DNA of 11,548 nucleotides from an uncultured delta proteobacterium (GTDB lineage Bacteria; UBA10199; GCA-002796325; 1-14-0-20-49-13): assembly GCA_903868375.1 (NCBI GenBank), contig CAIPVD010000357.1, forward strand, positions 1-11,548, read 5' to 3'. Every line of letters starts with the position of its first letter. The stretch's first letter is position 1. A program made the position numbers and the translations under genes. Positions 1 to 8,040 of the stretch are shown here, piece after piece. The notes under the pieces were generated by a model. The model made no database searches. It was not told the origin of the DNA and saw only the letters and a list, made by a program, of their open reading frames with translations.

Positions 1-1
1 A

Positions 2-1156
2 GAAAAATTGATAGAAGTTGCAAGATCGGTTGCATCGACAAAAACGAAGCACCATGTCATTGCGAGTCCGCAAAATGCGGACGAAGCAATCTCATGGAAT
101 AAGGGAGATTGCTTCGCTAAGCTCGCAATGACAGAAATGAGCATCGACGACAAGATCGCGCGCGTTTCTCGTGCTGCAGATACCGCGTGGCTATACAGTG
201 CCGATATAAAACAAGTTCAGGCGATCTGGCGCGACACATCACGAAAGATACGTGTAATAAATTCGCTGGGTTTGGATGTTATCGACGAGAAAATAGATAC
301 GGTCATGGTGGTCCATGTAACTGCCATGAAAAATGGGCAGGTACAAACTGGCTACGAACCTACTTGCAGCCTTGATACAACTCCCGAATCGCTCGGAGAA
401 TCGGCTGCAAAACGCGCATTGCTCATGCTTTCGGCGAAACATGCGCCATCTGGAGTTATGCCGGTCGTAATATCTTCGTCCGCCGGTGGCACGATGATCC
501 ATGAAGCGGTTGGCCACGGGCTCGAAGCAGACCTTGCCTGCCAGAACATGTCCGTTTATGCCGGAAAACTTGGCAAGCAAGTCGCTTCAAAATTAATTAC
601 GGTAGTAGATGACGCAACACTTGCGGGACGACGTGGAACTTTTTCGTTCGACGACGAAGGAAACCCGGCAGCAAGAACCGTACTCATCGAGAATGGAATA
701 CTTAAGTCTTACATGCATAACGTTATCAGCGCGAAGAAAGCCGGCACATGTGCAACCGGCAACGGACGAAGAGAATCGTATCGCAACCGCCCTGTCGTTC
801 GCATGACCAATACTTTAGTAACGTGCGGAAAGGATGATCCAGACTTGATCGTGCGCTCTGTGCAAAATGGCCTTCTTGTAAAAAAGATGGGCGGCGGACA
901 AGTGAACACAATAAACGGCGATTTTGTTTTCGAGGCATCAGAAGCTTATTTGATAAAAGATGGTAAGATCGCCGAACCAGTTCGCGGCGCAACTCTAATC
1001 GGAAACGGGCCAAAGATACTTATGGATATCGACATGGTCGGAACCGATCTAGGTTTCGGCATCGGCACCTGCGGAAAAGAAGGACAAGGAGTTCCGGTCG
1101 GCCACGGCATGCCAACGATCCGCATCCCTGCTATAACTGTCGGGGGAACTGCTTAG
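2..1156 (+). CDS. tldD: TldD family zinc metallopeptidase, 5'-truncated, with in-frame palindromic insertion
   Basis: The gene is open from the left edge. The TTG at 8 is an internal codon, since the reading frame runs on upstream and about 120 N-terminal residues are missing compared with the usual TldD of about 480 aa. Numbering from that TTG, the zinc motif HEAVGHGLEAD begins at residue 165, and the C-terminal CGKEGQGVPVGHG at 355 supplies the Cys that acts as third zinc ligand in E. coli TldD. The ending ITVGGTA is typical of the family. TldD normally pairs with TldE (PmbA) to degrade or trim unstructured peptides, such as the microcin B17 precursor and CcdA, in the cytoplasm; no tldE lies inside this window. 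Codons 16-42 come from a palindromic repeat inserted in the N-terminal domain, and the typical TldD sequence resumes at about MSIDDKIARVS. The stop overlaps the convergent minus-strand gene by 26 bp. Family assignment is firm; activity of this copy is inferred from the intact ligands. Confidence 0.95.
   Translation, partial: EKLIEVARSVASTKTKHHVIASPQNADEAISWNKGDCFAKLAMTEMSIDDKIARVSRAADTAWLYSADIKQVQAIWRDTSRKIRVINSLGLDVIDEKIDTVMVVHVTAMKNGQVQTGYEPTCSLDTTPESLGESAAKRALLMLSAKHAPSGVMPVVISSSAGGTMIHEAVGHGLEADLACQNMSVYAGKLGKQVASKLITVVDDATLAGRRGTFSFDDEGNPAARTVLIENGILKSYMHNVISAKKAGTCATGNGRRESYRNRPVVRMTNTLVTCGKDDPDLIVRSVQNGLLVKKMGGGQVNTINGDFVFEASEAYLIKDGKIAEPVRGATLIGNGPKILMDIDMVGTDLGFGIGTCGKEGQGVPVGHGMPTIRIPAITVGGTA
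55..133. repeat. Composite palindromic repeat element inserted in frame in tldD
   Basis: The outer arms tgtcattgcgag (55-66) and ctcgcaatgaca (122-133) are perfect 12-bp reverse complements. Nested inside are a small hairpin (67-72 with 76-81, loop aaa) and a second perfect 12-bp stem, cgaagcaatctc (82-93) with gagattgcttcg (105-116). The three stems give a cloverleaf-like fold. The element is open in the tldD frame and encodes roughly HVIASPQNADEAIS, a 5-residue spacer, then GDCFAKLAMTE. From memory, this TCATTGCGAG / GAAGCAATCTC core and its translations recur in many bacterial genomes and resemble the Rickettsia palindromic elements, which also sit inside genes. No second copy was seen in this window, so mobility is inferred from the structure and the family resemblance. 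Confidence 0.85.
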
Positions 1157-4100
1157 CCACTCTTTCGATTATTCTAAGGAAGATGAATAATTTCTTCGTC
1201 TGGTTTCTACTAAAGCTTTCGAACGCAAGATCGAACGCCTCTTCTCGATGTTCCGGAGCTATATTTTCAAACAGGGCATCTAATTCGACTTTGGACCTCA
1301 TTCGGAACAAACCGATCAGGTAAGCCCTTTTCTGTTCATCGGACATGGGCCCATTCGCCGACCATGCAAGATAAGCATTCTCCCAAATGTTGCCAACGGT
1401 CACACCAAGAAAGGCCCTTTCTCTGGAATTGATATCGGCAATAAACTTTGCCGCAAGATCTGAAGCGGAAAGACCTTTAAAAACGGCCAAGACCTTAAGT
1501 ATCTCTCTTGCCGTTGCAACGTACATTTGCATTCTATGGGCCGCATCCACTCGTATCGTTGCCTGGTCCAAATCTTTTTTGTTCAAAATATAAGATACCG
1601 CATCGGCCGACATCAAGTGGCCATAACGAAGGCTCATTGTTCTATCAATTAGCGTTGCAATGGCAGGATTATCGCAAGTAACATCTCTTACCAGCTGCCA
1701 CTCAAGGTACACCCTTTTACTTGCTGGAATACGATCTCGTAGCTCCAGATACAATTTGATGCGAAGGTCCCGCAAAATGCCGGTATTAACATCCATCGTG
1801 CCAAGCTTTTGCACGGCTATCCAACGCGCTGATTCTTCATAAAAATCATTTTCTTCATCAGGCCCCAATTTCGCCCTAGTTGCAACCTCCACGACCATTG
1901 CCCACATTTCGGAATATCGCCCCGCCCATGTTTTATGTATCGCGCATTTTGACCTGTATTCTATTTCATCCGCAACATGATCAAGCGTTGCATTCATTAG
2001 AATGTTCGGCAGCCCTGAAACATATGAATGCAATGCATGAATATATCTGGCGACACCTATCTTTCGTATCTTTTCCACGTTCTCATCCGAATATCCCCTT
2101 AACAATACCTCTTCGCTAAAGAGCGGCAACAACGCCTCGACCGGCCTGTAGTTCCTAAAAGGTGTGTCCGGATTATTACGCAGCCACGACAGTGTAGCAT
2201 CCATGATACTATCGTCAGATATTTTATCTCCGCCTGGCAGCATAGCACAAACTTCACGCACCAGCGCAAATCCGCTAGAAATTCTTTTTGCCGAAGTTAT
2301 AACATGATCTTTAAATGCAGAAAGATTGCGAAACGTGTCGAACGACGAGAGAGCAGAACGCAGCATACAACGTTCGAACGTTTCCAGATCAGAAGGCGAT
2401 AGTTCTTTTAAAGGCTCAATATCAAAAAGGCCCTCGTTACTGCCCGCTTGCACTTCGTACACCGTGGCAACTAGCGCTACGAGCTGACTTAATGACAAGG
2501 CATTCAAATCAAGAGATAAGGCAACGTATAGCAGCGCTTTTCCGGCAGCTGTCGCCTCGTCGATCATATTAAGCCCAAAAACGTTTATAAGCTTTCCGAT
2601 CACTGCTGCCGCTATCTTCGGGCGTTTCTTGTCTGGGACTTTAAGCATATCGAACGCCGAACCGATCATCCTGATAATTTCGGTATGCATAGCTAGTCTT
2701 GAATCCGCGCGGACGGAGCGTTCCCTTCGATCTGACGAAACCATGGCATAGGCAATAACGTCGCCGGTTATCAGATCTGCAGCTTCAGTTCCTGCCCATG
2801 GAAAGGATTTCAGCAAATCAGCAATCAAAGAGCCAACAACATTACGATAGATTTGTATCTGTTGATCGCATTCGAGCCCTATGATCGTTCCAGTATCTGC
2901 GTCTTCTACAACGGTGAATCTTATCTTCGTAACTAATGTCACGTAATCTAAAATTGGTTGCAATAGCCCTCGCCTTCTAAAACCAAAGTCGCGATTCAGC
3001 TGCATAAGATATTGGCTACCTTGCCCGACAACGATCTTGGCGAGCATCTCTGAAAATTTTTCGGCGGCTCTTCTGGCATCTGTGTCATCATCGTTCTTTC
3101 TGCGCTGAATAACGGGCACAGGTTGCAGAATGTCGTTATCGTTGTGCACCAGCGATGGGCGTTCCGTTCCTTTTTCGGATTGGTCGTCCGCGATATTTTT
3201 TACAGTTGCGCCTCTTGCGAAAAAGACATTACCGCCGCCTGTAATCGCCGCGGTATATGCCGAACCGCCATCGGAAGGCAGTAGATATAACGGCACGTTC
3301 GGCGCCATATCTTCCGCCAGATCAAGTCGCGGCGGTTTTGCCGTTCCCCAACCACCGCCCCAGCTCTCTTGCCATTCGTTAATGCCGCCGCCAGATGAAC
3401 CGCCGCCTCCGGAATTTGTTGGCTTTGGCGCATTTCGCCTGTAGGCCAGTATCTTTAAAGGATCGACCACTTTCAGTTCTTTGAGAAACGACAAAAGTGC
3501 AGTTGGTGAAAATGTAACTATCCCCTTTATGAGGTCGACAGGAAGCTTTGACAATTTATTCCAAAGATCTTTTTGCTCTTTTGCACCCAGAAAAAAACCA
3601 TATGTAACGTTAATGCTCGACATAACGTCGGATGCAATACCGTTCATGGATATTTCTACCCGCTTTCTTTCGGGATCGGCATGGCCTAGATTTTCAAATC
3701 TAACAGGTATGGCCGAGTTCGGATCTTCCAGCTGTATCAGGAAGGCAAGAGCCGCCTCTCTCTTCTTTTTTGCCATCCACTGAAGATGATGCACTACTAC
3801 ATATGGAAGTTTTTCTATAAGAAGTTTGATCCGTTTTTCTTCGTCTTTCCCCTTGCCCAACGCCACGCAGGCGGAATTGAGGCAATCTACAAATGAATCG
3901 CCGTCTCCACGGTCCAACCCTCTATCGAAGGCGCCCACTTCACGAAGCCGCATTTCCATAACATTATCGATATCGCTTCTTGCCGTATCTATCTTATTGA
4001 AACTATCCAGCCAATCGTCGGTCGCTTTTTCATAGATCGAAAGCCTTATATGCATCAACGTGTCGTGACTGATCCGTGGAAATCTGTTAATGTACAATTG

Positions 4101-5096
4101 TCTGACCTTATTGAACGCGGCGACACGCTTATCAATCCAGGCCAGCCTTTCGGAAATAAAGAGACGCGAATATTTCCATTGGGAATTCGTTCCAAAAAGC
4201 CACGTCAAATATTTTACATCGACGTGCGGGACCTCTTTCGAGGTCAGAAAAGAGCAAAGCATTTCGGTTATCTTTTCTTTAAGTCCGTCATCTGCTTCCG
4301 CATGCGCCTTTAAAAAACTGTTCACCGTTCTTTTCACATGCGCGCGTTCTTCTCGTGAAAGAGGAAGTATGTTGTTCAAAGAAATCTTATACTCCGTAAG
4401 ACTTTTCATCACATCGGCAAACAACTTGGGAGAAGGCCCATTTATCATCATGGGAATTACCGCGGCTAAACTCCTATTGGTAACGGAAAGAAGACTTGCC
4501 CGAAAAGACGCCAAACTGTCCTGGGGCATCGAAGATATCCGGCCTCCAGACAAGACATCCAGGTCACGAAGAAAATCGCCGATCTCATGTATCGCTTTTA
4601 CGACCGATATCCACCTAGCTCGACCATCGTTTTTGACAGCGAACACCTTCTCACCTTCGACGTTAAGACAAGAAACTAGCCGAGTTACGAACTCGGCGTC
4701 GGTGCTTGCCAGAAACAGTCTTTCCAATTCATCTCTGCTGAAAAAACTGCTCCACGCCACGCCAGCATCGTCAACTTCGAGCCGCCACATCGGCAATTTT
4801 TTGAAATCAACTATTTTTAAAAACGCGCTCCTTCCAAGCTCCGCGCTCGAAGTTTGCCCAAAGCCCGATCCCGCCATAACCTCAAATCTTTTTTGAGCGA
4901 TCGGCGGACCGGCAAGTTCGGAACTAAAAAGCGCGGCAGCGGGCGCCGAGAAATTACTTTGAGCCGATAATGAGAACAGGTCGATGGCCGGGCCGTATTG
5001 GTTTGCAATGTTTCCAGCAGATACGACAAGACTTTCGGCATTCGTAATAAGCCCGGACACAGAAATTCCTGGAAATGTATTATTATAGATACCCAT
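1131..5096 (-). CDS. Large two-part helical protein of unknown function with Gly-rich central linker (1321 aa)
   Basis: I do not recognise a family. Residues 1-68 are a module free of Lys and Arg (first basic residue K69). It contains ITNAESLVVSAG and later QYGPAI, resembling the AISNAENITAYTGPI segment of the 548-aa protein, which supports this ATG. Residues about 85-555 form a helical, charged first half. A low-complexity hinge follows at 562-584 (SGGGGSSGGG, then WGGGWG) and continues as polar, disordered-looking sequence to about 675 (RRKNDDDTDARR). A second helical half runs from about 676 to 1321. A stretch at 898-950 (ELSPSDLETFERC onward) has the same hydrophobic spacing as the C-terminal domain of the 396- and 548-aa proteins, but such helix-cap patterns are common. 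No signal peptide or clear membrane segment is seen. It is the last gene of the block, 8 bp after the preceding stop, without an obvious Shine-Dalgarno, so translational coupling is likely. Its 3' end overlaps tldD. Confidence 0.85.
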   Translation of the reverse strand: MGIYNNTFPGISVSGLITNAESLVVSAGNIANQYGPAIDLFSLSAQSNFSAPAAALFSSELAGPPIAQKRFEVMAGSGFGQTSSAELGRSAFLKIVDFKKLPMWRLEVDDAGVAWSSFFSRDELERLFLASTDAEFVTRLVSCLNVEGEKVFAVKNDGRARWISVVKAIHEIGDFLRDLDVLSGGRISSMPQDSLASFRASLLSVTNRSLAAVIPMMINGPSPKLFADVMKSLTEYKISLNNILPLSREERAHVKRTVNSFLKAHAEADDGLKEKITEMLCSFLTSKEVPHVDVKYLTWLFGTNSQWKYSRLFISERLAWIDKRVAAFNKVRQLYINRFPRISHDTLMHIRLSIYEKATDDWLDSFNKIDTARSDIDNVMEMRLREVGAFDRGLDRGDGDSFVDCLNSACVALGKGKDEEKRIKLLIEKLPYVVVHHLQWMAKKKREAALAFLIQLEDPNSAIPVRFENLGHADPERKRVEISMNGIASDVMSSINVTYGFFLGAKEQKDLWNKLSKLPVDLIKGIVTFSPTALLSFLKELKVVDPLKILAYRRNAPKPTNSGGGGSSGGGINEWQESWGGGWGTAKPPRLDLAEDMAPNVPLYLLPSDGGSAYTAAITGGGNVFFARGATVKNIADDQSEKGTERPSLVHNDNDILQPVPVIQRRKNDDDTDARRAAEKFSEMLAKIVVGQGSQYLMQLNRDFGFRRRGLLQPILDYVTLVTKIRFTVVEDADTGTIIGLECDQQIQIYRNVVGSLIADLLKSFPWAGTEAADLITGDVIAYAMVSSDRRERSVRADSRLAMHTEIIRMIGSAFDMLKVPDKKRPKIAAAVIGKLINVFGLNMIDEATAAGKALLYVALSLDLNALSLSQLVALVATVYEVQAGSNEGLFDIEPLKELSPSDLETFERCMLRSALSSFDTFRNLSAFKDHVITSAKRISSGFALVREVCAMLPGGDKISDDSIMDATLSWLRNNPDTPFRNYRPVEALLPLFSEEVLLRGYSDENVEKIRKIGVARYIHALHSYVSGLPNILMNATLDHVADEIEYRSKCAIHKTWAGRYSEMWAMVVEVATRAKLGPDEENDFYEESARWIAVQKLGTMDVNTGILRDLRIKLYLELRDRIPASKRVYLEWQLVRDVTCDNPAIATLIDRTMSLRYGHLMSADAVSYILNKKDLDQATIRVDAAHRMQMYVATAREILKVLAVFKGLSASDLAAKFIADINSRERAFLGVTVGNIWENAYLAWSANGPMSDEQKRAYLIGLFRMRSKVELDALFENIAPEHREEAFDLAFESFSRNQTKKLFIFLRIIERVAKQFPRQL

Positions 5097-5104
5097 ATTT
5101 ATTA

Positions 5105-6295
5105 TTAAGCAGCCGTGATCCTCCGAAACATTTCGTCGAAATGCACTTCTTTTACCTCTCGCCTGTTGGCAATAATGAACAGAACCAATTCGTGAATAAG
5201 TTGAACTCTTATTGATTGCACCAAATCACTCGCCACTTTGCGATTCTCAATGAGATAGATTTCGGCGTCCATAATTGAGGCATTAAGCCTTTCAACCCAC
5301 TGCCTGACCAAAGTGGCCTGTTTCTTAATGTTCGAGCAGAACTCACCCCTGCTGGCTATGTCAGCATCTATAGCTTTTTCCAAAGATTCTCGGTCTTCGG
5401 GGTTTATATCAGAGGGCAATTTTTTTAATGCCGCCTCGCGATCATTACGAGCTCTTTTAGGCCATTGAGTTTGCGCGGGGCCCGACGCTACCCAGTGGGT
5501 CCTTGCATGAGCCCAAGATCTAGGAGCTTTAGGCTTAAGGCCAAGCTCAACGGAAAGAGTTACGTCTATGAAATTTATCATGTCTTCCAACGAACATCTG
5601 GTGAACTTTTTAGCTAGAAGTTCCTCGGTCTTGGAATGCAACCGCTCCACAAGAACGTCTCTATTCCTGAAAGGAAGCGATTTAGCCGCCACTGCCACAT
5701 GCCGATCCGCATCAAATTGAGTTGCACCGGTCTTGACAAATGCCGGAAGCTGGTCCAGTAGGATTTTTGCTGCCAATGCGGCATCTGCAGATCTTGAAAT
5801 GCGAGACGAAACAGTTTCCAGCAATCTTGGCCATGCCGTATCGGGAATATCTTCATCCGCCAAGATCGGAGTTAGCCATTCGCAAATACAAGGCATTAAC
5901 TCTGCCTGTTCGCCTTTCAAAGACGCTATCTTCTTGAAATCCAATTCCGGCGACAAAGCGGATATTTGCCTCTCTAAACTAAAATATTTTAATACAGCTC
6001 TCCCAGCTCTATCTAACCTTGCGGTTTCTATTTGTGAAACATTGCTGACCGTCTGCGGCATATTTCCAACAACGACATCGGCGGCTATGGCAGAACCTCT
6101 CTCCGCAAATAATACCGGTATCTGCCTTACGCCAACAACCGCAACACTTGCCACAAGCGCATCTGTCTGTGCTGCATAAACATCCGTCATCGTCATGGTC
6201 AGCGGGTGCCCGACCGGGACCAAAGCCCCAGCAAAAGCACCTTGCAGAGCCATTTGCGGCGATACAGATCCTATTAAATTATTGACCGTACCCAT
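5105..6295 (-). CDS. Unknown helical protein, paralogous at its C-terminus to the 548-aa neighbour (396 aa)
   Basis: No known family is recognised. The first 56 residues contain no Lys or Arg (first R57) and end in a RQIPVLFAERG segment that resembles the module ends of the neighbours. Residues about 139-160 (CEWLTPIL, then DIPDTAWPRLL) resemble GPWLEERKIPESEWEGLF of the 548-aa protein. Residues 292-396 are clearly homologous to residues 449-548 of that protein: both open with LP followed by an acidic stretch, share KA[VI]D, and close with L[LI]HELV.FI, R[KE][IV]KE and RI.AA. The body is otherwise helical and charged. The ATG sits 12 bp after the upstream gene's stop and has a GGAG Shine-Dalgarno (minus strand, complement of 6303-6306) at good spacing. 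The shared architecture suggests duplication followed by replacement of the middle of the protein. Function unknown. Confidence 0.85.
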   Translation of the reverse strand: MGTVNNLIGSVSPQMALQGAFAGALVPVGHPLTMTMTDVYAAQTDALVASVAVVGVRQIPVLFAERGSAIAADVVVGNMPQTVSNVSQIETARLDRAGRAVLKYFSLERQISALSPELDFKKIASLKGEQAELMPCICEWLTPILADEDIPDTAWPRLLETVSSRISRSADAALAAKILLDQLPAFVKTGATQFDADRHVAVAAKSLPFRNRDVLVERLHSKTEELLAKKFTRCSLEDMINFIDVTLSVELGLKPKAPRSWAHARTHWVASGPAQTQWPKRARNDREAALKKLPSDINPEDRESLEKAIDADIASRGEFCSNIKKQATLVRQWVERLNASIMDAEIYLIENRKVASDLVQSIRVQLIHELVLFIIANRREVKEVHFDEMFRRITAA

Positions 6296-6307
6296 ATTTT
6301 TTCTCCG

Positions 6308-7954
6308 TTATGCCGCGTCGATCCTTGCAAGCATTGCATCGACATCGGACTCTTTAATCTTTCTACTGTTCTCGTTAATGAATACCACCAGCTCGTGTAG
6401 AAGCTTGGGCCTGTCAACTAACCGGCGCTCCTCTGCAATATATTGTTCGGCGAATCGAAGGTTAGCGAGAAGCCTGTCTATTCTTTGTTTTAAGAATACC
6501 AGACCGACGCAATTCTCCGGATATACTTCGGGACGTGCCTTCACATGATCATCGACGGCCTTTACAAATAATTGGAGATCTGCATCGCTCAATTCCGTGG
6601 GCAGCCTTCCAAGCGCCCTTCCTCTGCCGTCTGTTGCTCTTGGACGACTCTCGAGCTTAGGAAGTTCTTCCCCGGCCAATACTTTTTCCATTCTCATTTT
6701 CCACCTTTCAGCATCAAAAATGGCAGGATTGGAATCTCCCAGTGCCTTAGCAAAAAGCCCTTCCCATTCACTTTCCGGAATTTTTCTTTCTTCCAGCCAC
6801 GGTCCAAGCAATTTAAAGAATGGTAATATGCGCACGAAGACACAGTTGTGATAAAGAGTATCGGCACCATGAACGATCCTGACCATTAAGTGATGAAGGA
6901 CAAAGTCCGGTTCCAGCGCCTCGCCACGTAGTCTTTCAAGATCGTCAAAGACCTTGACAGCCTCACTATTCACCTTATCAACCATTCCGACTATATAAGT
7001 ATATCTCTTTATATCGGTCCGGAAGTCGCTAGCCTTTTCACGCAAATGATTTGTAATGTGTTTTCGGAACAAACTGACATCGGAGCTAGCCATATCCTCC
7101 GGCAGATATTCCGAAAAGCGGTCGCAAATCGCCTTCACATCCAATCCTTTTTGCGTGGGCCAATGTCGCGGCATAGCATCTCTAACGACATTCCCTCTTG
7201 AAACGATCAAGGCAATGTTGATGTTTGCAGGCGCTATCTTGTGAAATTTTACCAATCTATCGTAACACCACCACATCATTTGCGGTAACGATAGCGGATT
7301 TATCCTGTTTCTTTCCATTTCTGCCGACGCCGCATCAGCTATTTCCGTTTCAATTGCTTCCGCCCGACGTCCGTCGAGCTTGACCGATCGGACCAATAGC
7401 TCGATATACTTGACCACATCCGGCTGTCTGGCCGTCATATTCAAAACAGCAGGAACGGCTTTAATGATCGCTTCCTGAATTTTCTCGCGCGTTATAGATT
7501 CGGTCAAGAGATCCACCGCAGCGAACAATACCGGCCCACGAAGGCCTTCGGGAACACCCATTATGTCAAATACATTTTTAAACCATGATTCCACTGCACG
7601 ATAACCGCCGGCAGCACCGTGACGTTTTAATTGCCGAAAGTAATCGACGACCGGATCGAATAACATTGAAGCAATCGAGTCGGGACGAGCTGTCGGCTGC
7701 TCCGCTTCAGGATCGAGCACAACTCTAACGCTCCAGTCTTTCCCAAAACCGTCGTCTAAACTATAAGCGGATTCGGCCGCCAGCACAGGTCGCTGGCCTA
7801 ATGCGGCCTGCATCCATTGAGAGTGGTCACTTGCAATAGGGCCTGTATATGCCGTAATATTTTCGGCGTTCGATATCGCGGTACCAAGGCCGCCCGTGAA
7901 CTGTCCGGGCGCACACAAATAACCCAGCCCTAGCGAATTTCCAACCATAGCCAT
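6308..7954 (-). CDS. Unknown helical protein with basic-residue-free N-terminal module (548 aa)
   Basis: No known family is recognised. The N-terminal 54 residues lack Lys and Arg (first R55) and contain AISNAENITAYTGPI, similar to the 1321-aa protein, then QRPVLAAES as a module end. The body from about residue 90 is helical and charged, with an aromatic segment PQMMWWCYDRLVKFHKI near 224-240. Residues 449-548 form a domain shared with the 396-aa neighbour downstream, ending LLHELVVFINENSRKIKES and then DVDAMLARIDAA. No signal peptide, catalytic motif or nucleotide-binding loop is seen. The start is well supported: AAGGAG (complement of 7963-7968) lies 8 nt upstream of the ATG, the best Shine-Dalgarno in the window. 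The gene follows the largest intergenic gap of the block (86 bp), so it may have its own control. Function unknown. Confidence 0.85.
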   Translation of the reverse strand: MAMVGNSLGLGYLCAPGQFTGGLGTAISNAENITAYTGPIASDHSQWMQAALGQRPVLAAESAYSLDDGFGKDWSVRVVLDPEAEQPTARPDSIASMLFDPVVDYFRQLKRHGAAGGYRAVESWFKNVFDIMGVPEGLRGPVLFAAVDLLTESITREKIQEAIIKAVPAVLNMTARQPDVVKYIELLVRSVKLDGRRAEAIETEIADAASAEMERNRINPLSLPQMMWWCYDRLVKFHKIAPANINIALIVSRGNVVRDAMPRHWPTQKGLDVKAICDRFSEYLPEDMASSDVSLFRKHITNHLREKASDFRTDIKRYTYIVGMVDKVNSEAVKVFDDLERLRGEALEPDFVLHHLMVRIVHGADTLYHNCVFVRILPFFKLLGPWLEERKIPESEWEGLFAKALGDSNPAIFDAERWKMRMEKVLAGEELPKLESRPRATDGRGRALGRLPTELSDADLQLFVKAVDDHVKARPEVYPENCVGLVFLKQRIDRLLANLRFAEQYIAEERRLVDRPKLLHELVVFINENSRKIKESDVDAMLARIDAA

Positions 7955-8040
7955 ACATGTATCTCCTTATAGGCTTATCTTCGGCAACTCTCCAAAAAAG
8001 TTGCTAAGTTTTTTTAACATTTTTAAACGATATTAAAAGG
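7955..8040. other. 86-bp intergenic spacer with hairpin, T-tract and strong Shine-Dalgarno
   Basis: This is the longest gap in the minus-strand block and is A+T rich. A 6-bp hairpin (gcaact 7984-7989 with agttgc 7999-8004, loop 9 nt) is followed on the plus strand by taag and seven T (8009-8015). That is the layout of a weak rho-independent terminator pointing rightward, against the direction of the genes. On the minus strand no T-tract follows the stem, so it should not stop the block's transcript. AAGGAG at the complement of 7963-7968 is the ribosome binding site for the 548-aa gene. No convincing promoter was found: a TATAAG box overlaps the Shine-Dalgarno. Confidence 0.4.

Noticed and set aside
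55..133. CRISPR repeat, attenuator or tRNA-like element
   Set aside because: There is only one copy with no spacers, it lies inside a coding frame, and the cloverleaf-like fold has no tRNA sequence landmarks. A dispersed palindromic repeat explains it better.
239..580. 113-aa minus-strand open frame
   Set aside because: It lies inside the tldD coding region opposite the conserved HEAVGH motif, so it is a shadow frame.
4090..4896. 268-aa plus-strand open frame
   Set aside because: It lies wholly antisense to the 1321-aa gene, whose frame is continuous and supported by its shared N-terminal module. The composition is Ser/Arg-rich as expected of a shadow frame, and no recognisable domain is present.
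5733..6179. 148-aa plus-strand open frame
   Set aside because: It is antisense to the 396-aa gene, which is supported by a Shine-Dalgarno and a C-terminal domain shared with its paralogue.
7963..7986. TATAAG box with an upstream TTGGAG at 18 bp as a promoter for the 548-aa gene
   Set aside because: The box overlaps the AAGGAG ribosome binding site. Transcription from it would start at or just before the ATG, which is incompatible with using that site.
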